From the NCBI GenBank assembly GCA_963966185.1, contig CAWZYM010000151.1, positions 429,501 through 493,500 of the forward strand: a DNA stretch of 64,000 nucleotides, in the 5' to 3' direction. The translations under genes were made by a program, and so were the position numbers. Below, one piece after another: positions 25,401-48,939 of this stretch. Source of the DNA: Rhabditoides inermis (taxonomy: Eukaryota > Nematoda > Chromadorea > Rhabditida > Rhabditidae). Within the stretch, counting starts at the first letter, position 1, and every line of letters starts with the position of its first letter. The notes beneath the pieces are model-generated. The model was not told the DNA's origin. It ran no database searches and saw only the letters and a list, made by a program, of their open reading frames with translations.

Positions 25401-27334
25401 GGTACGCAGACAATAACCATCCCCTCCCCCGGCAGGCATAACCACGCATGCGCGACACCCCACACTGACTGTGAAATTGCGGTGCGGCTAACTCTGACCC
25501 ATTTCGGCGTAGGGCGGGCCTTTGCAGCGCGGCGCGAGGCGCTGATCTACCGCGCTGATCTACCGAGAGAGTGTGTACTGTAGGTGCCGGTGCAAGCCAT
25601 GGAGGAGCAGAGTGTGTATTGGTCGGCCGACGAGAACCCCTTCTACTACCACACCAGCAAGCGCTTCTACGGACAGCCCTATCAGATCGACTCGGGGTGG
25701 GTTCATTTCACATGAAGAAGTTATATTGAGAAAGTATATTGCGCATACAGTAATATATGTTTTCAAACGATAGACTCCTTACACGGGTCAGGAATTGGAG
25801 CATGTAAGAAAGTTTATTGAAAACGTGTTTATTAAATAATGGATTTATTACATATACGAGAGCCAAGACAGAGATTGAGTACGGAAACCCAAGAGGCATA
25901 GAGACGCTTTATTTATCTTGATGTCTTGATGCGAACTATTGCAGTTTCTATGGCTACTCTTTGGCGAACCCTCAACAGGGTGTTCACCACCATAGGAGAC
26001 AGCAGTCGGCGGCCGCCCAAACCCAGCTGGGCCACGCTTTCCGGTAGACCAGCCGCCGGCCCCACTGATCTACCCTGTATCCCTTATTAGACCACACTGC
26101 TCCGCCCCCTCTCTCTGATCTGTGCCTCTCATCCGTTGTTGATATCCGAGTCTTTTTATGTTTCCGCCCAGCTTACCGTCGCATGTGCTCACTATGATTT
26201 CCGTAACCCTAGGGTTTGAGTTGCCTGCCAGGTCGGTTTCTGACCGCACGCCGAGCGAGCCTTTGTTTCCCTCTCATTCACTCGAACAGACGCAATCTAC
26301 ACTCTAGGAGTACATCACTTCTCCGCCTATCCACTCCATCACTTCACATATTTGTAAATATGACCGAGTTTGTTTCATTTACACGTTTTTTTCTTCGTAT
26401 TCTTATTCGCTGAACTCTGACACATTGTTCTGTGTTGAAAATGATGACACTGTGAGTAAATATATATATTCAATCATCTATATACGCAGTGTGATGAGAA
26501 AACAGTAAACGTGGTAATGAATCAATAAACAAAAACAAAATCAATAAATCAATGTTCGCGTACCTGATATGTCCCACATCTGGAGGTGAACGAGCTGATC
26601 CAGACCAACCATCATAATCTTCAGAGCAAAGTCCACGCCGATCTGGAAAGGTAAACATGTGAACAAGTATGCAAACAAGTAAACAAACATGTAAGAAGTG
26701 ACAAAGTAAACAACTCACAGTCGCCTTGTAGTTAGCTGTGAACATGTTGTGTACGAAACGGCGGATGATCGAAGACTTGCCTGGAATATGAAACTGGATT
26801 TCAAAAAGTCGCAAATTGAAGTCAACTTTTTATACTGATAGAAGCGTTCGAAGTTATAGCGTGTTTTTAAGATTGTTTAGCTAAGCGAATTGATGCATTG
26901 AAGTCGAATGACAGTACTCGTCAGAAAGTGGATAAAGGTGAAGCGTAACAAACTGTGAACTTCGATTTTCAAATCATCAGTATAATTTTTTCTAGTAGTG
27001 CTATCGTGAAATTGCAATGAAAATACCATACTGTATTTAGTAAGCGGATGAAACGTATTGAAGTCAGACACTGTGGGTTTTTTTAATAACTAACCTGTGC
27101 CGGGATCACCAATGACGAGAATCTTGTACGCATGCTGTCTGCGGATAATACCCTGAAACATGCAAATCCTGTCAGGTGACAAAACCGAAACTTTGTTAGA
27201 AGTACATCACTTCGGGTTTGATCACCATCACTATGTATGTTAGCACAACTTTCACTTTCTCTATTACAAGTGCACTAGTACGAAAAAATACAAGTAAAAC
27301 AACTCACGTCACTCTCGGAAAGCTGTCGGTCCAT
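14927..27334 (-). CDS. glo-1: Rab32/Rab38/GLO-1-type small GTPase with a 10.6 kb intron
   Basis: Small GTPase for lysosome-related organelle and gut-granule biogenesis, by family. Exons: MDRQLSESD (27308-27334); GIIRRQHAYKILVIGDPGTG (27095-27153); GKSSIIRRFVHNMFTANYK (about 26719-26781); IGVDFALKIMMVG through QMWDIS (about 26567-26645); QDRYGVMTRVYYKDAHGA through RDRTVEGALR (about 15804-15911); WKSDLDGK through PTILLANK (15629-15706); SDIEGELDDDALSQLEREN (15409-15489); TSAKTGDGVDDAFEKLVD (15308-15363); and a Gly-rich tail ending Cys-Cys (14927-15061) for double prenylation. The P-loop GDPGTGKS, the switch II WDISGQ, LLANKSD in place of NKxD, and TSAK are all visible. The codon split by the giant intron (G|GC) restores WDISGQDRYG exactly. 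The extended loop after LDGK and VDFALK are Rab32/38 traits. The symbol is by orthology only. Confidence 0.9.
16010..18938. other. Left part of the Rab giant intron upstream of the nested gene
   Basis: Must contain the 5' exon(s) and promoter of the nested plus-strand membrane protein gene, which I could not place. CTCACTC-rich simple sequence is common. A run of GATCTACC repeats lies at about 18850-18938. No other gene is supported. Confidence 0.4.
18131..18166. repeat. (CT)n microsatellite
   Basis: Short CT tract inside the Rab giant intron. Confidence 0.85.
18939..26047 (+). CDS. Large polytopic membrane protein nested in the Rab intron (5' end missing)
   Basis: About 18 plus-strand exons with consistent phase. 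From 18939 the protein reads CNILLIVCGLGSIGLAGSQF and continues through some fifteen or sixteen hydrophobic segments. Examples are CYCVSMVIGFATAVFYGF (19525), IVIVGIMIGLGAIAFVISVV (20095/20356), IKLLLGLGTLGLAAFLEY (20990), IIVVVHGVLIAAYGLLFLL (21965), LLHLLWGVGLFALTILGLL (23095), IHLFFSLGTLFYAVVITGCY (24365), VCVPSLLAAATLLHVIV (24790) and VGVILAAGSTLACIIATACG (25133). The cytoplasmic-looking tail is Ser/Gln/Tyr-rich (YWSADENPFYYHTSKRFYG) and ends QTQLGHAFR, TAG at 26045-26047. The segments fall into groups of about four, suggesting an internally repeated four-helix unit. I do not recognise the family; a transporter or tetraspan-like scaffold is possible. The first coding exon lies upstream and was not identified. 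Confidence 0.75.
19028..19074. repeat. (CT)n microsatellite in intron
   Basis: Perfect CT run just after the splice donor of the nested gene's first recognised exon. Confidence 0.9.
19707..19873 (+). mobile_element. 160-bp dispersed intronic repeat, copy 2
   Basis: Very similar to 36280-36447, including the GGTTATGGCACCG segment absent from the 13 kb copy. It lies in the intron between the exons ending ATPGFQ and beginning ETLGQQ of the nested gene. Confidence 0.8.
20125..20245. repeat. (CT)n-rich tract in intron
   Basis: Imperfect CT microsatellite in a nested-gene intron. Confidence 0.85.
20545..20630 (-). mobile_element. tRNA-like module in intron
   Basis: The minus strand reads TGGCGCAGTGGTAAAGC (about 20600-20616) as A box and GCGGTTTCGATCTT (about 20563-20577) as B box. 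It sits in an intron of the nested gene and is probably a tRNA-derived SINE remnant. The outer ends are not defined. Confidence 0.45.
22037..22511. repeat. 475-bp CT/CTCGTT simple repeat in intron
   Basis: Long pyrimidine tract of CT runs interrupted by CTCGTT blocks. All six-frame ORFs here (L/S- or R/E-rich) are repeat translations. It lies between the exons ending LLFLLCLM and beginning AVAAGAASHT. Confidence 0.95.
22917..23072. repeat. Minisatellite of about 19-20 bp units in intron
   Basis: About eight units of the type ACCAGACTGGTGCGGGGGA. Each unit contains the short inverted repeat CCAG..CTGG. The array fills the intron between exons ending RMQSR and beginning LLSLLHLL. Confidence 0.9.
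23624..23712. repeat. CT/CCCT-rich tract in intron
   Basis: Simple pyrimidine repeat filling a nested-gene intron. Confidence 0.85.
26048..26560. other. 3' UTR of nested gene and remainder of the Rab intron
   Basis: Lies between the TAG of the nested gene and the next Rab exon (minus strand). No further gene is supported. Confidence 0.45.
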
Positions 27335-27689
27335 AGCTGAAGTGAGTGGAGGAATCGATAGACTGACCGAGTGAATGCTCACTGATACGTAGTGCTGTTA
27401 TCGTATCGGTGGCCGCTTATCTCGTGGCGGGAAAGTGTGCCCTCCGGCTGCAGTGCAGACATCACACTACTGTCTTTACTAGGTCACACATTCACATCAA
27501 GAGTACCGCATTCTTCACATCTTGCCGGACTCGATACAATGTGGACCGAACTATGAACCATATTTCACTCCTGTGTTCTGTGATGATTCTTCGCATCAGT
27601 TGTGAATGACTTGACCCAATGAAACACGTAGCCAACAATTCGTACAAACATTTTATATGTGGGAAAAACGAAAAGCCATTGATATAAGT
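27335..27689. promoter_or_regulatory. Upstream region of the Rab32-like gene
   Basis: Contains the presumed promoter and 5' UTR of the Rab gene and the 3' end of the degenerate membrane-protein copy. No recognisable element is seen. Confidence 0.35.
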
Positions 27690-28335
27690 ATTAATAAGTC
27701 TTGTGAGTGTTAAAATGTATTTCTTCTACTCTATCAACTCTAACTGCTCTTGGTTCATATTCAATATATTTTGTTGGATCTGCATCACTCGATGTTTCTT
27801 CAGTGCGTGTACTAGAGAGAGAGAGAGAGGCGTATGTAGAGTAGAGGAAAGCTGCGTGTGTGACCAGCAAGTAGACGCTCGTCAAAAACCGGCACGTCAC
27901 ATAGTGTGTCCATTTGAAAGGCAAGGTCGGCGTGAAAAGAGCAGTTCGCCTACGCATACATACGTCTCTCTTCCCTCACTCACCCAAGAGTGCATCAGGT
28001 AGGGAAAGGAGTGCATGAATCAGAGCCAGTCATCGAACATGACGACTGTTACGTGCGTCTGAAAGGAGTAATTAGAAATAGCAACAAGTTATCGAACGTA
28101 CAATGCTGAAAAGCGAATTTTGGAGCACCATCATAGAAAAACGGGTCTTTGCCAGAAATGGCGGATAGCAGTCGTCCCAGCATAGAGAGAGATCTGAGGT
28201 GTTAGATGAGATCGTTCTTCGCTCATCTTTAACAAACCTCGTCACCCACATGGTACAAAAAGGAACCAAACGGAACAGTTGAGTACAGCAGAAGAATTAG
28301 TAAAATAGCCATATATCGAGAAAGCGCCACATTCT
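27690..28335 (-). pseudogene. Degenerate small membrane protein gene, copy 2 of a tandem pair
   Basis: Minus-strand exon-like blocks: MAILLILLLYSTVPFGSFLY followed by HVGDE and a donor gtttgt (about 28215-28312); QTHVTVVMFDDWL then TGA, then FMHSFPYLMHSW (about 27990-28062); and HYVTCRFLTSVYLLV with a tail rich in Glu/Asp (27690-27957). Block order and borders match copy 1 to the left of the Salvador gene. The internal TGA indicates a pseudogene, unless the exon border is wrong. The family is not recognised. Confidence 0.4.
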
Positions 28336-28814
28336 AAATCACATGTTTCGTATATTATATTTAGTGCAATATGATCAAACATACAGTGGCAGTCAAAAAG
28401 GTATCACGCTTTGGGTTTTGCTCTCTAAAACTATTCGAATGAAAAATAGAGCTCCCATCTTTTGCACACCGTTTTTTGGACTCCATTCGGACCTGATAGC
28501 ATGTTACATATTGACCTCCCTCTATTCTCCCGGTTACAGTAGGCAGATTACTGTAATACTGTATTTACAAAATCATCATTTTCTCGTTTTTAACTTTGAA
28601 AAATTCCTGCGACCAAACCACACATCCAAAAAAGTTTTACCCATCGTTTTCGGGTAGAACCATTCATTGAGCATCCAAAAACACCTTGATTTCATGTTAC
28701 GTGATTAATTACTTGAATTTAAATGAGCAATAAAGAAACAACATCAAATAGTTTCAAATCTCTAATTTTAACAAAGCCTAACTATACTATAAAATGATAT
28801 AGTGGCCTGAAACT

Positions 28815-29666
28815 CTCTCAGTACCTCGTAGGGTGTCCCTTGTTCATAATAACGGCCTGGCAGCGGCGGGGCATAACCCATCATGCTGCCATTGTATGTA
28901 CATGTCGGAATCAGGCTGATAAACAAACAAACAATAAGTTAAGTTAAGATTTTCAAAACGATAAGCCAGTAGACAGTAGTCAGGAACCAGCACGTCAAAG
29001 GAACACCGTCAGCCAAAATAAAGAAATGATGTTCAGATGGAATCGAAAACAGAAACTCGATGGACTTCACTCACTCAAGACTGTTCCAAGTAGGGAAAGA
29101 ATAGCATGAAACCGATCGATTCAACAAACGCATAAATGGTGACTAGTGTCTGAAATGTGAGGATGAGACAGTGTCAAAGTAGAAGTGGCGCCCGAATCAA
29201 AAGACAAAAGAGAAAAGGGGGCATAGCATCTGATTTTGCTGGATCAGGTTGACATCGACACAAACAGAGAATGCTTACACAAACACATGAGTACAAAGAA
29301 CATGTTATCGAACCATCGAACGCACGAGAGTGAATAGCCGTGAGCAACATTATCGATGCCAAGCATCTCGGAAGTTGCGGGTCGCTCCACTTGGGATGGC
29401 AAAGAATGATCCGACACGGATGATATTAGTGTGCGCTACCTAAACGTCCCACAAACCTCGCTGAGCACGAACGAATAGATAGATACAGTCGGAGAACCGA
29501 TGTATATTAAAAAAAAAACAGTAGTATGTCTAGCAGCAGCGTTAGAAACTAAACGATATTACTATTGTATTCTATTCAAGAATAATATCAAACCCACGTT
29601 TGAGTCTGAATAAAGTTTAAACTGTCCCATGGAAACTACACACGACACCATGCCGATCAGCTAAAT

Positions 29667-29727
<61 letters not shown>

Positions 29728-29764
29728 GAGACAAGCTCACCGGGACGGGATAGCTGCAGACCAT
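28815..29764 (-). pseudogene. Degenerate small membrane protein gene, copy 1 of a tandem pair
   Basis: Minus-strand blocks: MVCSYPVP (29741-29764); LIGMVSCVVSMGQFKLYSDS (29598-29660, phase 0 on both sides); TTVFFLIYIGSPTVSIYSFV ending in LSE before a gtttgt donor (about 29457-29526); TLVTIYAFVESIGFMLFFPY followed by LEQS and TGA (about 29082-29149); VPLTCWFLTTVYWLIV (about 28975-29030); and a C-terminal-like MMGYAPPLPGRYYEQG (28815-28920). The TGA lies where copy 2 has TGG at the end of the same exon. Four hydrophobic segments suggest a tetraspan-type protein. Either decayed or mis-modelled. Confidence 0.4.
29672..29727. repeat. (GA)n microsatellite
   Basis: Nearly perfect GA run in an intron of the degenerate membrane protein gene. 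Confidence 0.9.
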
Positions 29765-29784
29765 GTCGAATGAGTAGGTCCCTT

Positions 29785-30091
29785 ATCACGTCGATCATTC
29801 GATCGCGCGCTGCCAAACAACGACAGCAAATGACATCGAAAATGAACCTTTCGAATTTGCCATTTTAGAATTCCAATCTATTCGGTATGAAATGAACGAT
29901 CCAAATAAATATCTTTATCGCGTTTGAACTTGCATTGATATACATTTACATAACCTCGCTTCGCATACTTACACACTATACAATATACATATACCGGTGT
30001 CGCGTCTCAAAACAAATACCAGTCGAGATCAAAACACATAGGGCCAGACTACAATTATGCTAGGCACTGTATGATATCGTTGTTTACTTGT
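29785..30091. other. Intergenic, no gene seen
   Basis: AT-rich spacer between the degenerate gene and the Salvador stop; presumably the Salvador 3' UTR. Confidence 0.4.
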
Positions 30092-30374
30092 TTACATGGG
30101 TCGCGGTTGGGTGCGACGCACAATCTCCTTGTTGAGCTCGCGTCGCATGCGCTCATATCGAATCACCACGTCAATAACCTGCAATCAATAAATCGATAAT
30201 CTATCGATAATCAATCAATACTCACTTCCTGTTTGTAGAGCTTGAGCATCATCTGCTCGTATTGCTCGAGCTGAAGGTCGTTGAAGAGATTCCACTGGAA
30301 ATGAAAGGTGAGAGAGAATGGGAAAGAGAGAGAGAGCGAGAGAGAGAGGTAGAGAGGGAGAGAGGGAGAGCGAA

Positions 30375-30411
<37 letters not shown>

Positions 30412-31199
30412 GGGGGGGAGAGAGAGAAAGAGAGAGACTCACCTCCAGAAGGTGGTCCAGACTGGAATCCGCCCCCGCGAACATACGAAGCCACTCGGGC
30501 ACATCTGAATTGAATCCGATCAATTACCACTACAAAGTTTCTTTTCTCCATCTTTCTAATCGTTTTAAAAATAGGAACAACAGTCGAAATTCAGCACGCA
30601 CAGAAAACAGAAAAACGGGAAATGTGGTGATGAACGCAGCATATAGCATGTTCTCTTCCTCCCTCCCTTGCCCTTCCCGCACCCACCCTCTTGGATGATG
30701 TTGAGATTCTCGATGGTGCTGTCCCCGCGGCCCTTCGTCGCAGCTACCATCATAGATTCGGTTCTGGAACACACACATCACTGCATGATAATTATCCTTA
30801 GAAAATATCTAGGATGTGAAACTTATTCCCACTGACAAAGACTAAATTGAACTGGTACACATTCGCAAAAGGCACTGTGTTTGAAAATGAAACTTAATTA
30901 TAATAAAACAATCAATCCTTGTCAACAAAGTGATTAATAGTAGGGCATAAAAAGCTCACCTCGCTACGGGTCGCGCTAGGCCCGGATGCTCGAGTTGCGA
31001 GCGACCCTCCACCTCACTGGAAAGGGAAGAGTAAACAACAAACAAACAAACAAACAAACAACCTACTTATAGTAGACGACGCCGGTGTCGTGTCGGAAGA
31101 CCTTCTTCCAGCCGGGCGGCAGGTTCTCGACCGCCAGAGGGTGCAGCCAGTGCGTGCGGCGGTTCGTGTGGTCGACGTAGTAGCTGGAAGTAGACTCCT

Positions 31200-31238
<39 letters not shown>

Positions 31239-31295
31239 CCCTCTCTCCCCCCTCTCTCTCTCTCGCGCGCGCTCTCTCTCTCTCCCTCTCTCTCC

Positions 31296-31328
<33 letters not shown>

Positions 31329-32196
31329 CTCTCCCCCCTCTCCATACCGTATTCCATCCTGGTTCACTTCGAGTGCCCAGTTCGGTGGCAGTTCCAGTTC
31401 CTCTTCCGGCGCACCAGACAGAATAGAATCCGTGCCTGAAAAATACGGACATTCAAAGGTTATCAGAAAAGAGGAGATGAGAAATGATTCTTTTCCGTGA
31501 CACAAAATTAACGAAAGTGTAAACCGACACTACTTTGTGATAAAACTGAAACGTATGTTATCCATCTTTAAAAACGACAACAACGTTTCGACCAAAACCA
31601 AGCCGCGCATAGCATTACATTGCGAGCTTAATGATTGCAAAGCTTCGCATCCCACGCCGAACCCACCGATGATACTGGTGGAGATGCTCCTTCCGGGCAG
31701 ACTCTGCAGGGAGCTCGACACGGGCCGAGTCACCGACGGCAGCTGCAGCACAGGGGAGGGTCATTCACTCACTCGACTCACAACGTCAACACATCCAGTC
31801 ACTACTCAGCCAACACGGTGGAAGTACTTCCATTCATCAGTCAGCGTCAGACTGGTAGACATCGCTTACAGTCTCTCAACACTTTTCCGTACATCTATCA
31901 GAAAGATTCACAGAAGTAACTGACGTGTTGTCCGGCCGCCATGTTCCCGATGGAGAGCGAGGGCGTGAGGGTGCGACGCATCTCGCGGTGGTTGTGGCTG
32001 CAAAAAGGAATCACATAACTAGAATAATCTCAGTGTAGTTGTCCATGTCCATCTTTGAATTGAAGTGAATAATAATCGTGGATTGCCATTTCGCAATGTG
32101 TGTGATATTTACAACGGGGTGATAATGTCACAACTCGCTTAAGAAGGGACTAGATTATTAGGAAAGTGGAGAGATAAATAGCGGAGAGAGAAAGAG

Positions 32197-32241
<45 letters not shown>

Positions 32242-34144
32242 TCCGTCCGCACCTGAAGCTCTGGCTGCTGAGTGTGGCGGGTCCGGTGGGAGAGGTGGGG
32301 AAGGCGCGCGGTGGGTCGTCGTGCGAAGCGCGGTGCACAGATAAACTGAAACGGGAGACGGATTAATGTCCTCTCCATTCCTATAGGAGCACAATGTGTG
32401 CCCACAATTTGCGTCTTCATAAACTGGAGAAACGGCGGGAACTTTATTTGCAGTTGTACACAATCATTACACTCATCAGTGGAACACTTATAGATCTAGA
32501 AAAGAAGATAATCAACGCTCAAAGTATTTCAAATACTCGTGAAACATATTCGTTAATCCAAGATATTCTTTGGAAATCTTCATCGTATATTGGTTATACT
32601 GGTTCACAACGACATATTTTATGGGCACTTAAAAATGTTTGCACAAATCACCTTGTATTGGGGCATCTAACCCGCACCACGTAATAAACTACTCGTGAAA
32701 CGTAGACTTGCTAACATAATGCTTTACAGAAAAAGTTTCGATTACTCCTCGGTTCCCACTCAATGACAAAGCTTACACACGAAACATAGAAAATACATAA
32801 GAGAAAGAAAGAAAATCCTCATCTTGTTTTCGACTAGGAGGACCCCGGATTCAACCGGCTAAACAAAAAAAGAAGAGAGAGAGCATACCGCGATGTGCTG
32901 GGCGCATCGCCCGCTCCCGCTGCGCCTGCCACGTCGAAATCGGGAAAGTCGAAGGCCTACAAAAACAAGCGGGTTTAACTACTCATGCAAGGGAAAATGT
33001 ACAATCACAACGACATGTTTTGTGGAGGGTTGCAATAGAAAGTAGCAAAATTTTGTCTTGACAGCGCTCTCGCACTCACCACCTGGGGCTCGTATGGCTC
33101 AGGGAAGAGGGCGGTCGGCGACTCGTTGTACAGATCCACGCACGAACCAGCCACGTTCAGAGACGACGAACCCTGAAGACGACGTCGACGTCAAATTCGA
33201 CATTCAACATTCAAAACATTCATTCATCCCATCGCCTGGCAACGTCGGTGCACCTCATCTACACTTCATGACACTACTCATACGTTAGACAATATCACAG
33301 CGGTTATAAGACTCGTTAATTTCCATATTCCATCATGAACGCACCGTATTGATACTCGGGGTGTGGGAGAGCGCGGGTCGCTCGGCAGGCGGGGCAACAG
33401 AGTGCTGCGAGCCTGCAATCAAGCTGCGGTCAGTCTCTACAAACACTCCCGAATGTCTTCGAAACACTTTAGGAATTCCAATCGTCCCCAGAACACTACC
33501 GAGATTCAGATACCCCCCCCCCCCCGAACAGTTCAGAATGCCTTGCAATTCGCATCGACTCACCAGTGCTGGCCATGGTGGGTGTCCTTTGCACGGTCGG
33601 CTTGCCAGCCGCGCCCGCCAGGCTGGCACTGACTGTGGAGAGGGTGGAAGGCAGGGGGCGGCTGTCCGGAGGCGGCGGGGACTTCTTGAAGATCGACGAG
33701 ACAACTTGCGCTGCAAATGATAGTCAATGTTTTCAAAAAAGAAGAAGAGACAGTGTACGTACAATATACAACAAATATGGCAATTCAAGGACCAACCACG
33801 AAGATACTACTCACAGTTGCAGCTGGGCACAGGCGGGGGGCTGGCGCGTTTCACATACACACCCTGCGTGCCCTCCAGAAACGGGGGCATCTGAAAATAG
33901 TACATATACGTTTCACTGATACATTAGAACATGTGAAGTGAATACAAACAATGCTATACAGTCAATAATTTCACGAGTTTTAAATTTTGAGCTGAAAATG
34001 TTACACAGTACGTATACGTTTCACTGAGATATTATAGTACGTGGTGTCAATACAAAACAATGACAAGTACGTGATACTTAGTTTAATGATAGAAAAACAA
34101 ACACAACTCCCACTCACCTGTGTTTTCTTTTTCCTTGACAGCAT
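30092..34144 (-). CDS. sav-1: Salvador homologue, WW and SARAH domain Hippo pathway scaffold
   Basis: Scaffold that joins the Hippo (MST) kinase to Warts/LATS through its C-terminal SARAH coiled coil. About 15 minus-strand exons. The start MLSRKKKTQ (34118-34144) and following EGTQGVYVKR (33845-33890) match the conserved N-terminus of animal Salvador. A Pro/Ser-rich linker follows. WW domain 1 is LPPNWALEVNQDGIR plus YYVDHTNRRTHWLHP (31140-31410). WW domain 2, starting LPPGWKKVFRHDTG, has LEHP where a second Trp would be, as in animal Salvador. Next come DVPEWLRMFAGADSSLDHLL (30447-30507) and a SARAH helix, LQLEQYEQMMLKLYKQE plus VVIRYERMRRELNKEI, ending with TAA at 30092-30094. The family's order WW-WW-SARAH is complete. 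Introns contain GA/CT microsatellites. Confidence 0.92.
30319..30438. repeat. (GA)n tract in Salvador intron
   Basis: GA-rich simple repeat between the exon ending HLLE and the next; R/E and S/L-rich ORFs here are artefacts. Confidence 0.9.
31199..31340. repeat. (CT)n tract in Salvador intron
   Basis: CT-rich simple repeat that interrupts WW domain 1 coding sequence between NQDGIR and YYVDHT. Confidence 0.9.
32185..32238. repeat. (GA)n tract in Salvador intron
   Basis: Short GA microsatellite adjacent to a splice acceptor of the Salvador gene. Confidence 0.9.
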
Positions 34145-35466
34145 GATGTCACTCTCCGCTCTCTGCAATAAACGCAAAATATGAGCCGGATGTAGCCAAA
34201 TCTCACGCATAAAAACACACACGCACTTGACCCAACCACCCTCTCTCTCACGCGCGCGGGCCCGCCAAAGCTGATAACACGGCGATAAAACTGATAGAGC
34301 CGCGAAGCGAACCCGGAATCGATGCGTTATGAGGAAATGGTGGAGATCACACCTGCGCCAGGTATTCTCTCGCGAACACACAACACAAACAAGCGAGTTG
34401 ACTGCAGCCAGCCGGGGCGCGAGCATCGATCGATCAAAGCAGGCCCCCGTGTCTGCGAGCCAAGTAATGTGACTTGCCAGACCTATGGGCGAGAGATGGG
34501 CAACAGTGAGTGAATCACGAATCGATCACACTCACTCACGCACACAACTTCCCCTATTAGGAGCGCTGACCTTTTTGAGATGACTATAGTGCGGAAAAGG
34601 ACAGAAAAACAAGTCAGAACGTCTGCAAGGTGCGGTCGGTTGTAGAGTCAGAGCAAAGGAATTCGCCTCTTTTTTATGCAATTCATGAAATCATGGAATC
34701 ATCCAATGCGGAACGAATGGAATGTGGTCGATGCGATACGATGATTTGCAAAAATAGGGATGATAAGGAAGGAAGAGTTTCGAACACACCACATTCCCAC
34801 ACACATGCTAAACACAACCAATGGGGAACACACGCGTTCTCTCTCACTCACTCTCTCACTCACTCTCTCTCACTCTCCCTGCATATAGCACATTCCTTAT
34901 CTTTACACTCTCCCGTGAGTCGCCGATCGGCCGTCAAACGCGAGAGATCGCGGCGGGTGGAGAGAGCAGACAGTGCAAGGAGAGGAGAGAGTGCGCCGCG
35001 TGAAGAGGGTAGCAGAGTGACAGAGTAAATACCTTTGCAGAATTAGATACACACAACAACGAGTATAAACAAAATACCAAGGAACAAAAGTAGTAGATGG
35101 AATTTTCCTATTTTGCATTTGTCAGATATTTTAGAGAGTGATCTACTCTACCCCAAATCAGAATAGAGACGTTGTGTAAAAATAAAACTTATTTATTAAA
35201 GAAACATGCAGCACAAAATCAATAACAATTCATAAAACATATATAACACTCTGTAAAACATGCATTATTATTAGATAAAACACTATGTTGAACTTATCAA
35301 TCAGCGTATCAAAAACTGCTATAAGACGTACACGAGATGCGAACCCTTGTGTATAGGAAACAATCACAATATCAATGGAAGAAGATCACTAAGTGGTCTA
35401 GTAGACTAGACTAGCTGGGGGGCGCCAGACGGGGGGCGCCTGTCGGGGCACTCTCGGGGGTCCGAC
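34145..35466. promoter_or_regulatory. Salvador upstream region and ABCC gene 3' UTR
   Basis: The right part (about 35150-35466) is the 3' UTR of the transporter gene, with TTTATT at about 35190 (AATAAA on the minus strand) about 275 bases past its stop. The left part is the Salvador promoter side and holds CACTCTCT-type simple sequence (34830-34880). No other gene is seen. Confidence 0.45.

Positions 35467-48939
<13,473 letters not shown>

Noticed and set aside
33510..33526. Poly-C run as a regulatory or frameshifting site
   Set aside because: It lies in an intron of the Salvador gene; nothing indicates a function.
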